From assembly GCF_027596085.1 (NCBI RefSeq), contig NC_072452.1:7589790-7653789 (forward strand): a DNA stretch of 64,000 bases. The letters are read 5' to 3'. Both the position numbers and the translations under genes were made by a program. Positions 38,951 through 50,600 of the stretch are shown here, piece after piece (position 1 is the stretch's first letter; every line of letters begins with the position of its first letter). The stretch comes from Anoplopoma fimbria. Taxonomy: Eukaryota; Chordata; Actinopteri; Perciformes; Anoplopomatidae. The notes below the pieces were generated by a model, which was not told the origin of the DNA, searched no databases, and saw nothing but the letters and a program-made list of their open reading frames with translations.

Positions 38951-39507
38951 AGTTGCATGGTGATATATTTGTTATTTGTTTTAAACCTTTTCATTTTTTT
39001 TACAATACACACCTTTAAAGGACTTTTTTTCTGATACTCTGAGCCAGAAATTCCTACTTCAGTAGCACTTACATAATCAAACTACATTTATATACATTAA
39101 TGCAAGTAATCAACTGGGGAAGTTTCATGACGATATCTATGAGTTTAATCTTTTATCCTCTTTTCTGGGGTGTCTTCGCTTAATGATTCAAAATAACGTG
39201 ATGAAAGTACTAATATTGTGTCATGTGATGACAACTGAATCATATCCATGACAACTGCGCAAACTCCATCCATTGATGAATATGGTAAGTTATCAAAATA
39301 CCAATACATGCCATATTCCCCGTGAAAAACATGTTTGCTTAAATGGGCTAGTTGGTTGCAGCCATTTAGCTCTGTGGCATCTGCTCAAACAGGATTTATC
39401 GGTTCCTGTGGTAACCTCCGGGGTCCTCTCCTCTACCATCTCAGAAGCCATCACAGATTGAGAGATATATCCAACGGTGAAAGACCGCCTGCCAATGCTC
39501 CAGGACT

Positions 39508-39540
39508 TTATCTCTGACTTTATCTCTGACTTTATCTCAG
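39508..39540. repeat. Short tandem repeat, 12-bp unit
   Basis: Near-perfect TTTATCTCTGAC units, just under three copies, immediately left of the Maui-like LINE region. Confidence 0.85.
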
Positions 39541-39894
39541 GACTCTAACCTCCTCAAGGCAAAACCGCTGTCTACCATAGTCACGATGCTTGGTTATGGG
39601 ACCGTATTTAGATCTTGTTGGGTGGAGAAGGCTTAGACTTAGTCAATCCTCCACCCATGGAGCAGACCCTGGCAGCTTATCTGGCCCAGACAAGGGAGTA
39701 GGAGGCCCCATGGCCCTCCCATCTAAACACTGCAGGTTCTCCACGTTGCAGCTGGAGAAGATCTAACGCCATCTGACGCCAGGCGCTCACCCTCTTGCCG
39801 TGAGTTGCTTAAGGGAGTTTGCCGGATGAGGCTGGTGGTTAAATCCAGCATGCCCCAGGGTATTTGGTCTTGGTGCCTAGGGCTCTTTTGGTCC

Positions 39895-40665
39895 CCATTT
39901 GAGCTCATTGATCACAGCCAGTTGGTCATCATCACCACTTTTAAGAGTAGGCTTAAGACCTTCCTTTTTGATAGCGCTTATTGTTAGGGCTAGTTCAGGT
40001 TCGCCTTGGTCCAGCCCCTAGATATGCTGCTATGTGCCTAGACAGCCGGGGGACTACCTAGGATACACTGAGCTCCTCTCGCTCCTTCTCTCCCTCCATC
40101 TTTATGTATTAATCTCCTATTTATGCACATTACTCAATTTTGCTTCTTCCCCGAAGTCCTTGTGCTTTCTCGCCTCGCAGGTTTCCATGAATCGGAGTTA
40201 TATCTGGACTGTGATCGTGCCTCCTGCTGTGGCCCTGCTGACACCCACTGCTACTACCACTATTATCATTAGTCACATCACTATTATTATTCAGTGTACT
40301 ATTATGCCTATTGGCTTTGCTTCTACCATGGAGTCTTTGTGCTTTCTTGCCTTGCAGATTATTATTATAAGTTGTCTTAATTTTTTCCTTTGTTACTCTG
40401 CCAACTACTGTTATTATATGAATCATTTATGTCATATACATTGAATGTGTTGTAACTCTTATCTTGTTCATTCTGTACACATGCCATCTATTGCATTCTG
40501 TCCATCCTGGGAGAAGGATCCCTCCTCTGTCGCTCTCCCATAGGTTTCTTCCTTTTTTCTCCCTGTTAAAGGTTTTTCCTGTGCCGATCTGAGGGTTCCG
40601 GGACAGCGGATGTCACATGTGTACAGATTGTAATTTGTGATTTGAATTGAATTGAAATCGCACAA
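39895..40665 (+). mobile_element. Maui-like L2 LINE, 3' end
   Basis: It starts with a coding remnant ending FKSRLKTFLFDSAYC (39940-39984) and runs through a long 3'UTR with ATT/ATC-rich repeats. It contains the family landmark CATCCTGGGAGAAGGATCCC (about 40503) and ends GTACAGATTGTAATTTGTGA with a GAATT-type tail. This matches the layout of Maui/L2 elements in fish as I know it. Sequence from 39330 to 39895 may belong to the same element but I cannot show it. Confidence 0.75.
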
Positions 40666-40828
40666 CTTTCTTTTGATTTTACAGCTTGGATGTGACAGCT
40701 CCTCCCATGGATATGTCTTTCCTTAAGACTGTTGGCTGCTCTGCGCGACATGAAAACAAGTCCCATACTACATGTGTTGTAGTATGAATCGAGTAAATCG
40801 ACTGAAAGGGAATGTAACGATATGTCTG

Positions 40829-41035
40829 TAACTTCTGTTCCCTGAGGGAGAGGAACGGGGTACAACACCTGTTTGCCCCGCTGCACAGCTGGTCTCGGTG
40901 AAGAGCAGGGCCTAACATCTGATCATCTGCCTTAAAAGATGTGAATAGAGTTCTCTTCGGGTAGGTCACGCTGAGCGGAACATCACACACTAGATGTGTT
41001 CTACCTCATTTCTCTCCCTCAAGGAACAGAAGTTT
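40829..41035. mobile_element. MITE-like element with ~22-bp inverted terminal repeats
   Basis: The left end (40829-40850, TAACTTCTGTTCCCTGAGGG plus AG) is the reverse complement of the right end (41014-41035) with two differences. The 207-bp length and lack of coding sequence fit a miniature inverted-repeat element. GTTCCCTGAGGGA-type ends are common in fish DNA-transposon repeats. No clear target-site duplication is seen. Confidence 0.5.
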
Positions 41036-42206
41036 TAGACTAAATTTGGTTTTGTTTGCCTGTAATTTTTCAGCTTTTCCTGCCTGCCTTTGGGACGTTG
41101 GGAATGTTAGACTGTTTTGCTAAAAGTACATCTTTAGCTATATTCTATTTTTCTCTCTCTTTGTCCGTTGCATGCAGACACACTTATATACGAATAGAGC
41201 AGCATGGCCCCATACATATATCTATGCAGAAGTTCTACTAACAAAACCATAAAGCAGTATTCAAAGTTCTGCTTGTTTACATTAGGTGTATATGTGGTGC
41301 TAATTGTGTTGAGACTAGCAAAGGCACCAGGCATCACAACTGACGAATGCTATCCATACAAAGGATCACACTCTTTAATTTGTTATCGACTCAGGTTTTG
41401 TGTGTTTTTCTTTTTTTTTTCTCCAGACATTTCAACTTGTCCTGTTTTTAGACATTTAAAAACTAGTAGGGAAACTAAAATATGGGAAAAAAAGTTCCCT
41501 TCATTTTCAAATTATTTTTGTGCCCATGTGTACTACATTCATTATTATTATCATTGTTATAATTAAACAAAATTAGTTATTAAGTTAAAACAAATGAGGC
41601 AAAAGAAAGCTGTGATTTCATCCAGCCGGTTGCCCTGGTGACATAAAAACTGGCACACACACACAAACACAAATAGAACTTTCCCTGAGGTTTGTGATAT
41701 CTGTCACCATTTCTCTGCAGGCTTTCTATTTTGGTAGTGAAATCTGCAATAGGGCACACGTGCACACTCATCCACATGTGCACTCCTGCCCTGAAGGGGA
41801 ACCCTAGACCCTTAAACCGACACCTGTCAGTCATGCTGGCAAGCCGCACTGACAGGAGAATAACGAGAGACGGTGAGAGGCGCAGCGTGAGCACAAGAAG
41901 ACAGAAGAAGAAGAAGATGCTTGAAAAGATAAAAACGAAAGGCGGGAGAGGAGGCAGATGAAGAGGAGGAGGAGGAGGAGGAGGAGAAGCAAGTGGAGGT
42001 GAGACTTCTGAAGCTTGTTAGAGACGCGGCAAGATGAGAGCGGCGCGGCGTGCTGTTTGGTGTTTTTAGCACGTCACCGTCTTTTTGATTTGTTAGCATG
42101 TGTTTATGATGTTGTTTCTCTGTCTGCCTCTGTCAATCGCTATTATTAGACCCTCAGATCCTCCTCCTGCTGTTTTGACACTCCCGTTGTTCCTGTTTCA
42201 CACTTT

Positions 42207-42208
<2 letters not shown>

Positions 42209-42250
<42 letters not shown>
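42209..42250. repeat. (CA)n microsatellite
   Basis: CA array of 21 units. Confidence 0.97.
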
Positions 42251-42253
<3 letters not shown>

Positions 42254-42532
42254 GCAGGGTCCCGTAGACAGGGAGTAGCATATAGAGAGACAATGACAGT
42301 AACATACACACTTGTAAATTCAGCATCCGCACCGCTTCGGGGTGCAGAGGCTGGTTTGGGTCTGGTGGGAGTGAAATCTTTTTTTTCCTCCGGGTTGCTT
42401 TTTGAGGTGTGACGTACATTCGGTCTCAGATGTTCTGTTTGCAGGGGCGAAGGATGAGATTTGCCTCTTTCAGCGCAACTAAATAACTAACGAGTTGACT
42501 TGATCAGACGCGCTCGCACACCTGGTCCTTTT

Positions 42533-42598
42533 ATCAGGCTGCCGTCGCTGCCTCTGATCTGATCGCGCTGGCAGCGACGGCAACACAGACTGCCTGAT
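42533..42598. repeat. GC-rich hairpin
   Basis: TGCCGTCGCTGCC (42540-42552) pairs perfectly with GGCAGCGACGGCA (42570-42582) over a 17-nt loop. ATCAGGC (42533-42539) and GCCTGAT (42592-42598) extend the stem past a 9-nt bulge. Confidence 0.8.
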
Positions 42599-42796
42599 CT
42601 AAATCTCTGGTCTGTGAAACCAAGAGACGAGCCTGAGAGGTGTGAGCCGGTGGTTCCCCTGAAAGCTTCAGTATAGAAGGCAAACCTGCATTTAAGTTGA
42701 ATTGACTTTAATTGAGCAATGTTCTACATAATCATCAATATGAATGAACAGACAAGTGAATGTTTGGAAATGAATGTTACTCACGATGAAATATAA

Positions 42797-43129
42797 ATGC
42801 ATGAAGTTTCCTTTTTGGAAAGTGAAGAACAACTTTTTGATCTTCTCGACAATCATCACTCGGTGAGATCATACTGCGGGCGAACCATTATCACAATGCA
42901 GAGCGGGATTAAGAAGCTTATTTCACGAGGTCTGGAAAACGCCGGCGACAGAGCGCTCAATGGCGTTCTCCTGGCCCTGAGACAGACAGACAGAGCGAGA
43001 GCGGCGTCTGCGGCTGATATCTGCGGCGGCGAGATTAGCTCAGTAATTAACCACAAAGCAATTATCGGGCGGTGGGATGAGAGGCGCGTCTCATGGAAGG
43101 TGTTTCTTGACGTGTTTAATAGGTGTTGA
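42797..43129 (+). other. Unexplained GC-rich stretch with a 110-codon open frame
   Basis: The frame on the + strand encodes no family I recognise. The sequence is CpG-rich and non-repetitive, with homeodomain-like ATTA sites (GCTCAGTAATTAACCACAAA at about 43039). It looks more like a conserved noncoding element than a gene. Unique GC-rich DNA continues to about 43400. Confidence 0.3.
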
Positions 43130-43874
43130 GTAGTTTGATCAGCCGATGTAAGTTGTTTCTGATTTCGGAGGCCCGCAGTCCAACAGAGGTTGATCCACAG
43201 CTGATACGTGTTTCCGCCGAGAATTCAATTAATTAGACTGTTGCTTTTCCTTCCTTCCACTTTTCATTAACCTCCATTGACACTTCGGCGAAGCATCCGC
43301 GCAGGTTTTTTCACGACGGCGTCAAGATTAACAAGGAAATGGGAAGTTGGCAATAAACAAAGTTGCCAGAGGATAGCAAGTCGCTCCGGGAACATCACAC
43401 CCTCGCACTTGCGTGAAGATTCAAATACATCGTTCTCTTTGAATGCATCTCACTGTTGGATCAAAGATATTAAAAATGCTCCCGCTTCCAAAAAATGTTT
43501 TGGGGGATTTGGACTGGCAGACCAGTTGGGAGACCTCAGCAGATATGTGGTATAAGAGGGTGGAGTTAGAGGGCTAATGGCTATTGATGGATATAGTATG
43601 GCTCTGTGGGGTTTCGAGGGGGGTCCAACCACTGCTGTTCAGATCAGAAACAGAATCATTCAATGGCTGTTTGAGAGGCGGTCTAAAGATTTCAACAATA
43701 TCGACAAAATTGTGTAAGATATACATTCTCGCTCATAATCCCTTTAAACATTGACTTTTCCGCTATATCCGACGCGTCCTCCTCGATTTGTTCTCACTCC
43801 TGCACGTCTTACTCACTCTCCCCCTCACTCTTTCCTTTTGATAACCACATCCCTTCAAGAGTCCTTTGTCCTAC

Positions 43875-44168
43875 CTGACTCGTCGTCGGACTTGTTGTCG
43901 TTCTCGGAGTCGGTCAGGGTGAGGGCGGAGTTCTCGCGGCTGGACACCCCCGAGCTTCGGCGGGACTTTACCCGTCCTCGTCCGGCCCACAGCTGGATGG
44001 CTCGCTCCGGGGACAGCGGCCCCTCGGGGTCCGAGTCGGCGTCGGAGCCGGCGCTGAGGGAGTAACCCCTCTGGAGGAGGCCCAGGTCGGGACAGTAGGG
44101 GACGGCGGCGGGGTGCGGCGGGGGAGTCGGCTCGCATACACCCAGCTCGGCCAAGGTGAAGTTGCCCC
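43875..44168 (-). CDS. tenm2: Teneurin-2-like, second coding exon of intracellular domain
   Basis: The acceptor CTCGCAG ends at 44169 and the donor GTAGGA starts at 43874, giving a 294-nt exon (98 codons' worth) that begins and ends in phase 1. The product has the teneurin-2 signature in order: [12 protein letters not shown], a proline-rich stretch, [58 protein letters not shown]. The basic KSRR-SS segment and the serine/acid-rich tail are conserved in teneurin intracellular domains. Relative to my memory of mammalian teneurin-2, the segment [12 protein letters not shown] looks two residues longer than LWGRG-IKSRR. Third-position GC is very high, unlike the introns around it. It follows exon 1 in frame (one base plus GG makes Gly). 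The next canonical teneurin exon (starting near GRPIPP in mammals) is not in the window. Confidence 0.95.
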
Positions 44169-44275
44169 CTGCGAGGGAGAGAGTGGAGTTACACGGGTGG
44201 AGGGCGGTGAGTAACATCGCTAAAAAATAAAAAAAGGATTAAATGGAGAACATTCACACAAACAAATGCTCCCAC

Positions 44276-44405
<130 letters not shown>

Positions 44406-45673
44406 CTCTAGCTAACAAACCCACAATCACACGCAGAGAAGCACACTAATTATGAAACCACGGAGGCGGAGGCTGAAAATTGGTCTTTGTTGTGGCAGGC
44501 GGGTGGGGGAGAGATGACACAGCAGGATTCAGGCACAAAGTAGCTGCTGGAAGGAATATGTACCGGCCCGCAGGCCTGCTAAAGCGGGCTTGGAAGGCCC
44601 GCCTCCCTCGTTTTACTTCTCAGCATTGGCATTCACGAGGTGTTGATGTGAGATCAAAGAGCTGTTCACTGGGGGCCTCTCAGACTGTAGTGGAGCTGCT
44701 CCGCTGCCCTTCTGGGTTTGATCACCTCCCCACCTAGCCGCCGTCACGCACCGGACCCCCAAAAGGTTCCGCGGGATACACTGCAGTCTGCCGCAACACC
44801 GCCTAAACACTCTCCCCCTCAAGACAAACCGACTCGTCACTTCCAAAATAAATATATAAAATTATCCAAATTAAAGCACATCAAAGGAGATCAATAAACA
44901 GTGCTGCAGCCCAATTAAATCCAAGCTGAGGAAAAAGCAATTAAGGAAAAAGGCATGCTCAACCAATTTATTCTCTATACTAATTAAAAGAGTATTGTGG
45001 ATGCAATCGCTCACCATCAGCTGTTGGGGTAAAGGGATCGGGGGAAAAACAGTTGTGATTCACTTCATTAGCGGTTTGTGAGGGAGGGGCGAGGGAGAGG
45101 GGCGAGTGAGGAGACGGCGGCATTGTTGGCGGCACACTGGATGAATCAGTGCGCCGGGAATCACGCAGCTGTGTGACTTGGTTAACTGGGACTCATCAGG
45201 CGTACGGACGCAATCAAACGGGGAGAGAGGAATTAAGCAGATGAAAATCGTCCGCTGGATCTCTTCATGGCTCCTCTTCACGGATTCGCCCCAAAAAAAA
45301 ACTGGAGAGTTGCGCCTGGAAAGTAATGAGGAGAGGGAGGGTATGGGAGGAAACTTAGCACGGGGAAAGTGGTGACAGGCTTTGTACTTCTACTCAGACG
45401 AAACAGATGGGCTGGACTTAGAGAGGAAGAGGCACGCCAATAGCTCTACAGGTGGATTTTAGCTCCTGGGCAAATGCTCGCCAAGCATCCAAGCGGCTAC
45501 GGATCATACCGTTCCTCGTTTTCCTCTTGGCTTCTCTGTCCTTTCCTCCCACTTATCACAAAAGGATGACAAAGGGAAACTCCTTTACTATAACTGACAC
45601 AAGGGACTATTACAATGTGTTGATATTTCACACTACAGCACTACTGTATCTAGCTCTAGTGATGAACCCATAC

Positions 45674-45718
45674 CTGAGATGAAGTAGCGCAGGAGGACGG
45701 GCGAGAACTCCAGCAGGC
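45674..45718 (-). CDS. tenm2: Candidate 45-nt cassette microexon of tenm2 (15 residues)
   Basis: On the minus strand a pyrimidine-rich acceptor (CTCTACTCTCTCAG) is followed by 45 nt and a donor CTCAG-GTATGG. It lies in the intron between the two certain exons. Read in the phase imposed by exon 1 (phase 1), it is open and would insert GLLEFSPVLLRYFIS between RQ and GNFTLAELG, and it ends in phase 1 so exon 2 stays in frame. Nearly all its codons end in G or C, as in exon 2 and unlike the surrounding intron. The inserted peptide is strongly hydrophobic, which is unusual for a cytoplasmic domain. I do not recall this insert from known teneurins. The call is inference from splice sites, phase and codon use; a chance match is possible. 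Confidence 0.5.
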
Positions 45719-45941
45719 CTGAGAGAGTAGAGCACACGGGTTCCTTAACATCAGTGAGAGAATCATCCCAGAACCCTCCCAACTGATCGCTAGGGAAAAG
45801 TGTCTGCTCCACAATCACAGGGACGATTATGCAAATCATCCCATCCAACTACAATGACAATAATTGGGACGCAAACACATCCTCTAGTCTAAACAAACAC
45901 TACATGGAAGCAGTAACACAACATCAAAGTGTGTGTGCGTA

Positions 45942-45968
45942 TGTGTGTGTGTGTGTGTGTGTGTGTGT
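45942..45968. repeat. (GT)n microsatellite
   Basis: GT array of about 13 units. Confidence 0.95.
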
Positions 45969-46123
45969 CCACTTATATCTAATGTTACATCCCACAGGCC
46001 ACCATTCTGTACAATTAACATGCCATAACCAGTGATTACAAACGCAAAAATCCAATCACCCCTTATCGCCGTGCCCGTCGGGTGCAGCCAATCTACATGT
46101 ACTCAAAGAGAGATGGAATCGGC

Positions 46124-46243
46124 GAGACGGCTTGAAGCGGACATGAAAATGTATCTCAGTTATTCCGCAAATAGAAAAAACAATCGCATGTCACATGGTT
46201 GCTATGATAGATTGGGGGGGCAAATGCAGGGATTAATTCTAAT
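46124..46243. repeat. Local direct duplication, copy 1
   Basis: About 120 bp starting GAGACGGCTTGAAGCGGACA and ending GGGATTAATTCTAAT, repeated at 46518-46633 with few differences, including an 8-nt segment (CAGTTATT region) present only here. Confidence 0.85.
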
Positions 46244-46517
46244 CAGATCAATGCTTTTCTCTCGATGCAGTTCTTGAGCTTATAATGCGCATTAATGGCT
46301 GTTTCGAGGCCTTCTGCAGCTGCCTTGGGCTGCGCGCATCTGTGTCTGTTCATTGTGTACACGCCGTCATGTACGTTTGCCTGTCAGCTGATCAGTGCAT
46401 TCAACACGTATGAATAGGACTGTGCTATGAGGCGAAAAAGCAGCGCAGTGTAGAATGCTTCCCTGAATGCTTTCAGTAATTGAGTGAGAGAAAGGCAGAG
46501 GAGCAGAATACAGAAAA

Positions 46518-46633
46518 GAGACGGCTTGAAGCGGACATGAAAATCTATCTCCGCAAATAGAAAAAACAATCGCATGTCACACGGTTGCTATGACAGATTG
46601 GGGGGGGGGCAAATGCGGGGATTAATTCTAATA
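46518..46633. repeat. Local direct duplication, copy 2
   Basis: Second copy of the 46124-46243 unit, about 394 bp away in the same orientation. It shares ATAGAAAAAACAATCGCATG, the G-run and GGGATTAATTCTAAT. Confidence 0.85.
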
Positions 46634-47344
46634 ACACATGTCATAGTATGTTACAGAGTTTCGGAGCACATGGAAAGCCTCAATGAGCTGAATCTAATTC
46701 ATATGAAAGTAGGACAAGAAAAAAAAGAAATTATCTAGAAACGCATCCTTGAATACTTTTCCCGAAGGGCAAAGCTTAAGAAAGGGAAAAACCAAGGCAG
46801 TCAAACAGCGTGAAGTATGTGAGAAAAACAAAGAGAGAATAGAGGATACTAAGTAACACGCTCTACACGATAGAATGCAATTTCTAGCCTGCGTGGAAAC
46901 ATGAGATGTACAAATGGGACTCAATCAGCATATGCTGAATCAAATTCAAATGAAAATGGGGCTCTATTAAGTGAAATAGGAGTAACAAGACAAAAAATGG
47001 AACAGAAGAACTAACTAACAAGTGGGAAGAAGCCACTTGTTAGGTGGCTGAAAAAACCCAGCCACCTCTGAAGTCCTCCAAGTGAAAAGTGAAGATACAT
47101 ACGCCATTTTTCCGCGCCCTCTAGAACGACATTAAGAGGTGTTTCCTACTCAACAATTACAATTTTAAACACTTGGTTGTGGTGCGGGAACGCGTACCAG
47201 GAAAGCTGTCCTCAGGGTTAAAGTCCAATGTTTTGCTTATCCCTCTCCCTACGCAGACTTTGTTACTCTATAAAAACTTAACCTAACTTCCTCCTTTGCT
47301 CCCATAATAATTACCACGACTGTTGGAGGGATTTTTCCACTTTT

Positions 47345-47575
47345 TGAATCAGTTCAACCTTGAGTCCAAGTGGACGTTTGGGCCACATTGACCTTGACCT
47401 TTGACCTTAAATATTGAATACATCCATTCTTGAGTCCAGGTTGACAAATTTGAAGAAATTCCCCCCTAGGCATTCCTGAGATATACAGATCATGAGATGG
47501 GACGGCGGGACAGACTGATGGATGGACTGATTGACGGAAGGACAAACGGTGCTGAGGCCTAAAAACACAGGGCTG
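47345..47575. repeat. Teleost interspersed repeat (CCTTGACCTTTGACC family)
   Basis: It contains TTGAGTCCAAGTGGACGTTT, ACCTTGACCTTTGACC, AATTTGAAGAAATTCCC, TTCCTGAGATAT and a GGACGG-type tail, the order seen in a repeat common in fish introns. The TTGAGTCCA motif occurs twice inside it. Confidence 0.65.
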
Positions 47576-47958
47576 ATCACCTTTCTAAAGGCAACAACTT
47601 CCAGACCACACTGAATCTAAAATATAGACACTGGTTTACAAAGACACTTCATTTGTTTGAAACATTACATTGTTAAGGCTGCAGCTCCACTTGTCTCTTA
47701 GCTCAGCTGGGTCTTTAGTTTCCTGCACCTGCCATGCATCATCATTTAGAGTATTCATGCGCCGCACGTTGTGCCTCGGAGAGAGAAAAATAAAGTGACA
47801 CAGGGGAAAGAGAAGCATCTCGTTGGAACGTGAATACAATAGTGTGAGTGGGAATGGCGTTTGCAGTGATCCATTAAAACCGCATGTACTACCCTTGATA
47901 AAAACTCATTATGGATGTGTGTGGGAGCGAATGAACGTGTGCGACGTTGCGGTGTTTT

Positions 47959-47981
47959 GTGTGTGTGTGTGTGTGTGTGTG
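47959..47981. repeat. (GT)n microsatellite
   Basis: GT array of about 11 units. Confidence 0.95.
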
Positions 47982-49354
47982 AGCGCGCCCGCGTGGACGT
48001 GCATGATTGTTTGTGGGTAGATAGCTTTGTGGGATAGAGTGGCCTATCATTAAAAAATCATTTGTGCTTGTTAGCAGTTTGACAGGCAAAGTATAGGCAG
48101 CAGGACTCTGCATTATGCTGGTTTGCCTTTCCCTCACCCCACCGTGTAATTCTGTACTGGATATAAAACAGGCAGAACGTGTGGGTTTCAAATGTCTGCA
48201 ATTAAGTTGCTTTTTCCAGATCCCATAGTTTGCACTGCAGGCCACCCTTGGACATTCCATTTTCAGCTTTTGAGCGAGCGCCAGCTCCGAACAATTTGTG
48301 ATTCGCCCTGAAGTGCTGAACTAGTGAACTGATTTTCCTCCTGGGTGGAGGACGCATCAAAAATCAGGAAGCAGCCGCATCTGGGCACGGCAGGTTCCCC
48401 AGCAGTCCCTTTTGAAACGGCCGGAAATTACTGTTAATAACAGTAAAAGCCTTATTTTCTTTGTCACAGCGAAGAATGTGCAAAAAATGTGTGGCTAATA
48501 GCAGCCAAAATGTGTCATTTTTTTAAAAAATATTTTCCATTTTCATTTGCATCCAATTCAGAAGTCATCTTCACAGCACTTTAGTATCCCTGAACAAATG
48601 AATTTTGTCTTTTGTGTTTTCTTTTCTGTGAATTAGGGAGCAATACAATATACATATAAATTCCTTCCCAATAATGGAGAGCCTATAAGTGACGCAGGAG
48701 AAAGAAAGAGTCAGGGAAATGATGGAAATGACAAAGTAGAGACAATATAATAGTTAGGACCCAACTTTAAGGGCTCGCATATTCCCGCTCTCCTGCGATC
48801 AAGATCCAAACTGGAGTTGCTCATCTGTGTCTCCAATAATCTGCCCCCTTCTAGTCGCTCAGCAAAATGCATAAAAAAAATTAATTGAGCTGCTCAGTGC
48901 GCTATTAAAGGACAGCGAAGGAGAGTTGGATTGTAAAACTGAAGACGAGGAGGAATAGTACAGTTTTTTATTATTATTCACACATATTTCATATTATTCG
49001 ACTTCACTATTTCAAAACTCTCTGCACAGCGCCTTCACACACAGGAAAATTGAAACTGAATCTCGTAATCCAAAATGCTATAAATCAACCAACAAAAACT
49101 TTAATATGTACCACACTTTATTTTAATTATTTTGTTTTAATGTATTTCATTCTAACGGTTCTGAATTTGTACCTCTTTACCTCCGTGCTGCTGTTACTTG
49201 GGGATCATAAAGTCTTATTTTTCCTTATCTTATCTCGCTGGAATATAAAAACTAAATTACATACTGTGTGGAAAGAACGTTTACTGACGATACGGGAATA
49301 ACAGCAAGCCCATCAGAGACTACAGTACAGATGGCATTCCTCTCTGTCATCTCG

Positions 49355-49486
<132 letters not shown>

Positions 49487-50439
49487 ACTCTCTCCTCTCA
49501 CTGTCACTGTCACAGCCACTATTCATCCTCCACCAGACACTTGAACATCTCTGCCCATGCTTATGTATATCAAGTGCTTTGTGTAGATAGCAATGAAATT
49601 AGTTAAGAGTAAAGTATGTAAACATGTCAAAAATGGGCCGAATCCAGGCAAGAGACAGTGGCTGGAGTATGGAGGGAGAATACATATGAATTCATGATTT
49701 TGAAAGACATTGAATTTATTTTTCTGTCCAAGCAATGAAGGAAGATCCGCAGGCTTCGCTGTGTGAAAAGGAGACGAACATACTTCCTCTGAAGTTGATA
49801 AGGGGTAGAAATAGAGAGTAAAACAGAGAGTGAGGCAGTCCGATGATGAAAAAGGGGAATCATAAGATGAGGTCATGAGGAGTGATGAAATCCTCAGTCA
49901 TGGTAAATGGTGTCTGTGGGGGAGAGACGGAGGGAAAAAAGATGGAGAGGGAGTGCAGACAGACACCTGGAGAGCAGGAAAGAATTGTCTGTCCTGTTCA
50001 CAGAAAAAGGTCAGGGTCAAAGGTCACGGTTGTATGTGAGAGTGGAGTTTATGTGGTTGCAGTTGCAGTTACAATTATCACACACACTGTTATTACTCTC
50101 ACACAAACACACATCACAGCAGCGAAGAATACTAATAAACGTCTTGACAAATCAGGGTTTCCATGGTGATAAGTTGAAGTAGTCTATCTTTGCTGTGACT
50201 TTATTTCATTTTCTTTTGAAAGAAAATTTACACACAAAATTCTTATTTGGAAATACAGGCATGTTCATGTACGTATGTTCATATCAGACAATTCTGCAGA
50301 GACGGACGGATACGTGCCTCTGGACTGGTAAAAACCAAAACAAAGCTGACTTGACCATGACTGCTAATATTGCTATTAGGCAGCTGTTTGCATACATCTT
50401 CATCATAACAATTTACTGAGGCCATAATATGTCAATGTT

Positions 50440-50600
50440 GTGTTTACAGCTTGCTCTGCTGCCCCCAAGTGGCTAAAAAAAATGGAGCTATAACTTTACG
50501 CTTAAGGACATGGTAGTTGTAGTTCATTTGCTATAACCACAATGTTTCCCTAACCTTAGCCACAGTGTATATCCGTCCACAGATATTGTAAAAAAAGGTG
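50440..50600. repeat. Possible interspersed repeat (GCTGCCCCCAAGTGGC motif)
   Basis: CTGCTGCCCCCAAGTGGCTA followed by TGGTAGTTGTAGTTCA resembles a small repeat often seen in fish introns. The match is by memory only. Confidence 0.3.

Noticed and set aside
43855..43874. Extension of the exon 2 frame to RTKDS
   Set aside because: It is read-through of the GTAGGA donor; conserved residues end at KSDDES.
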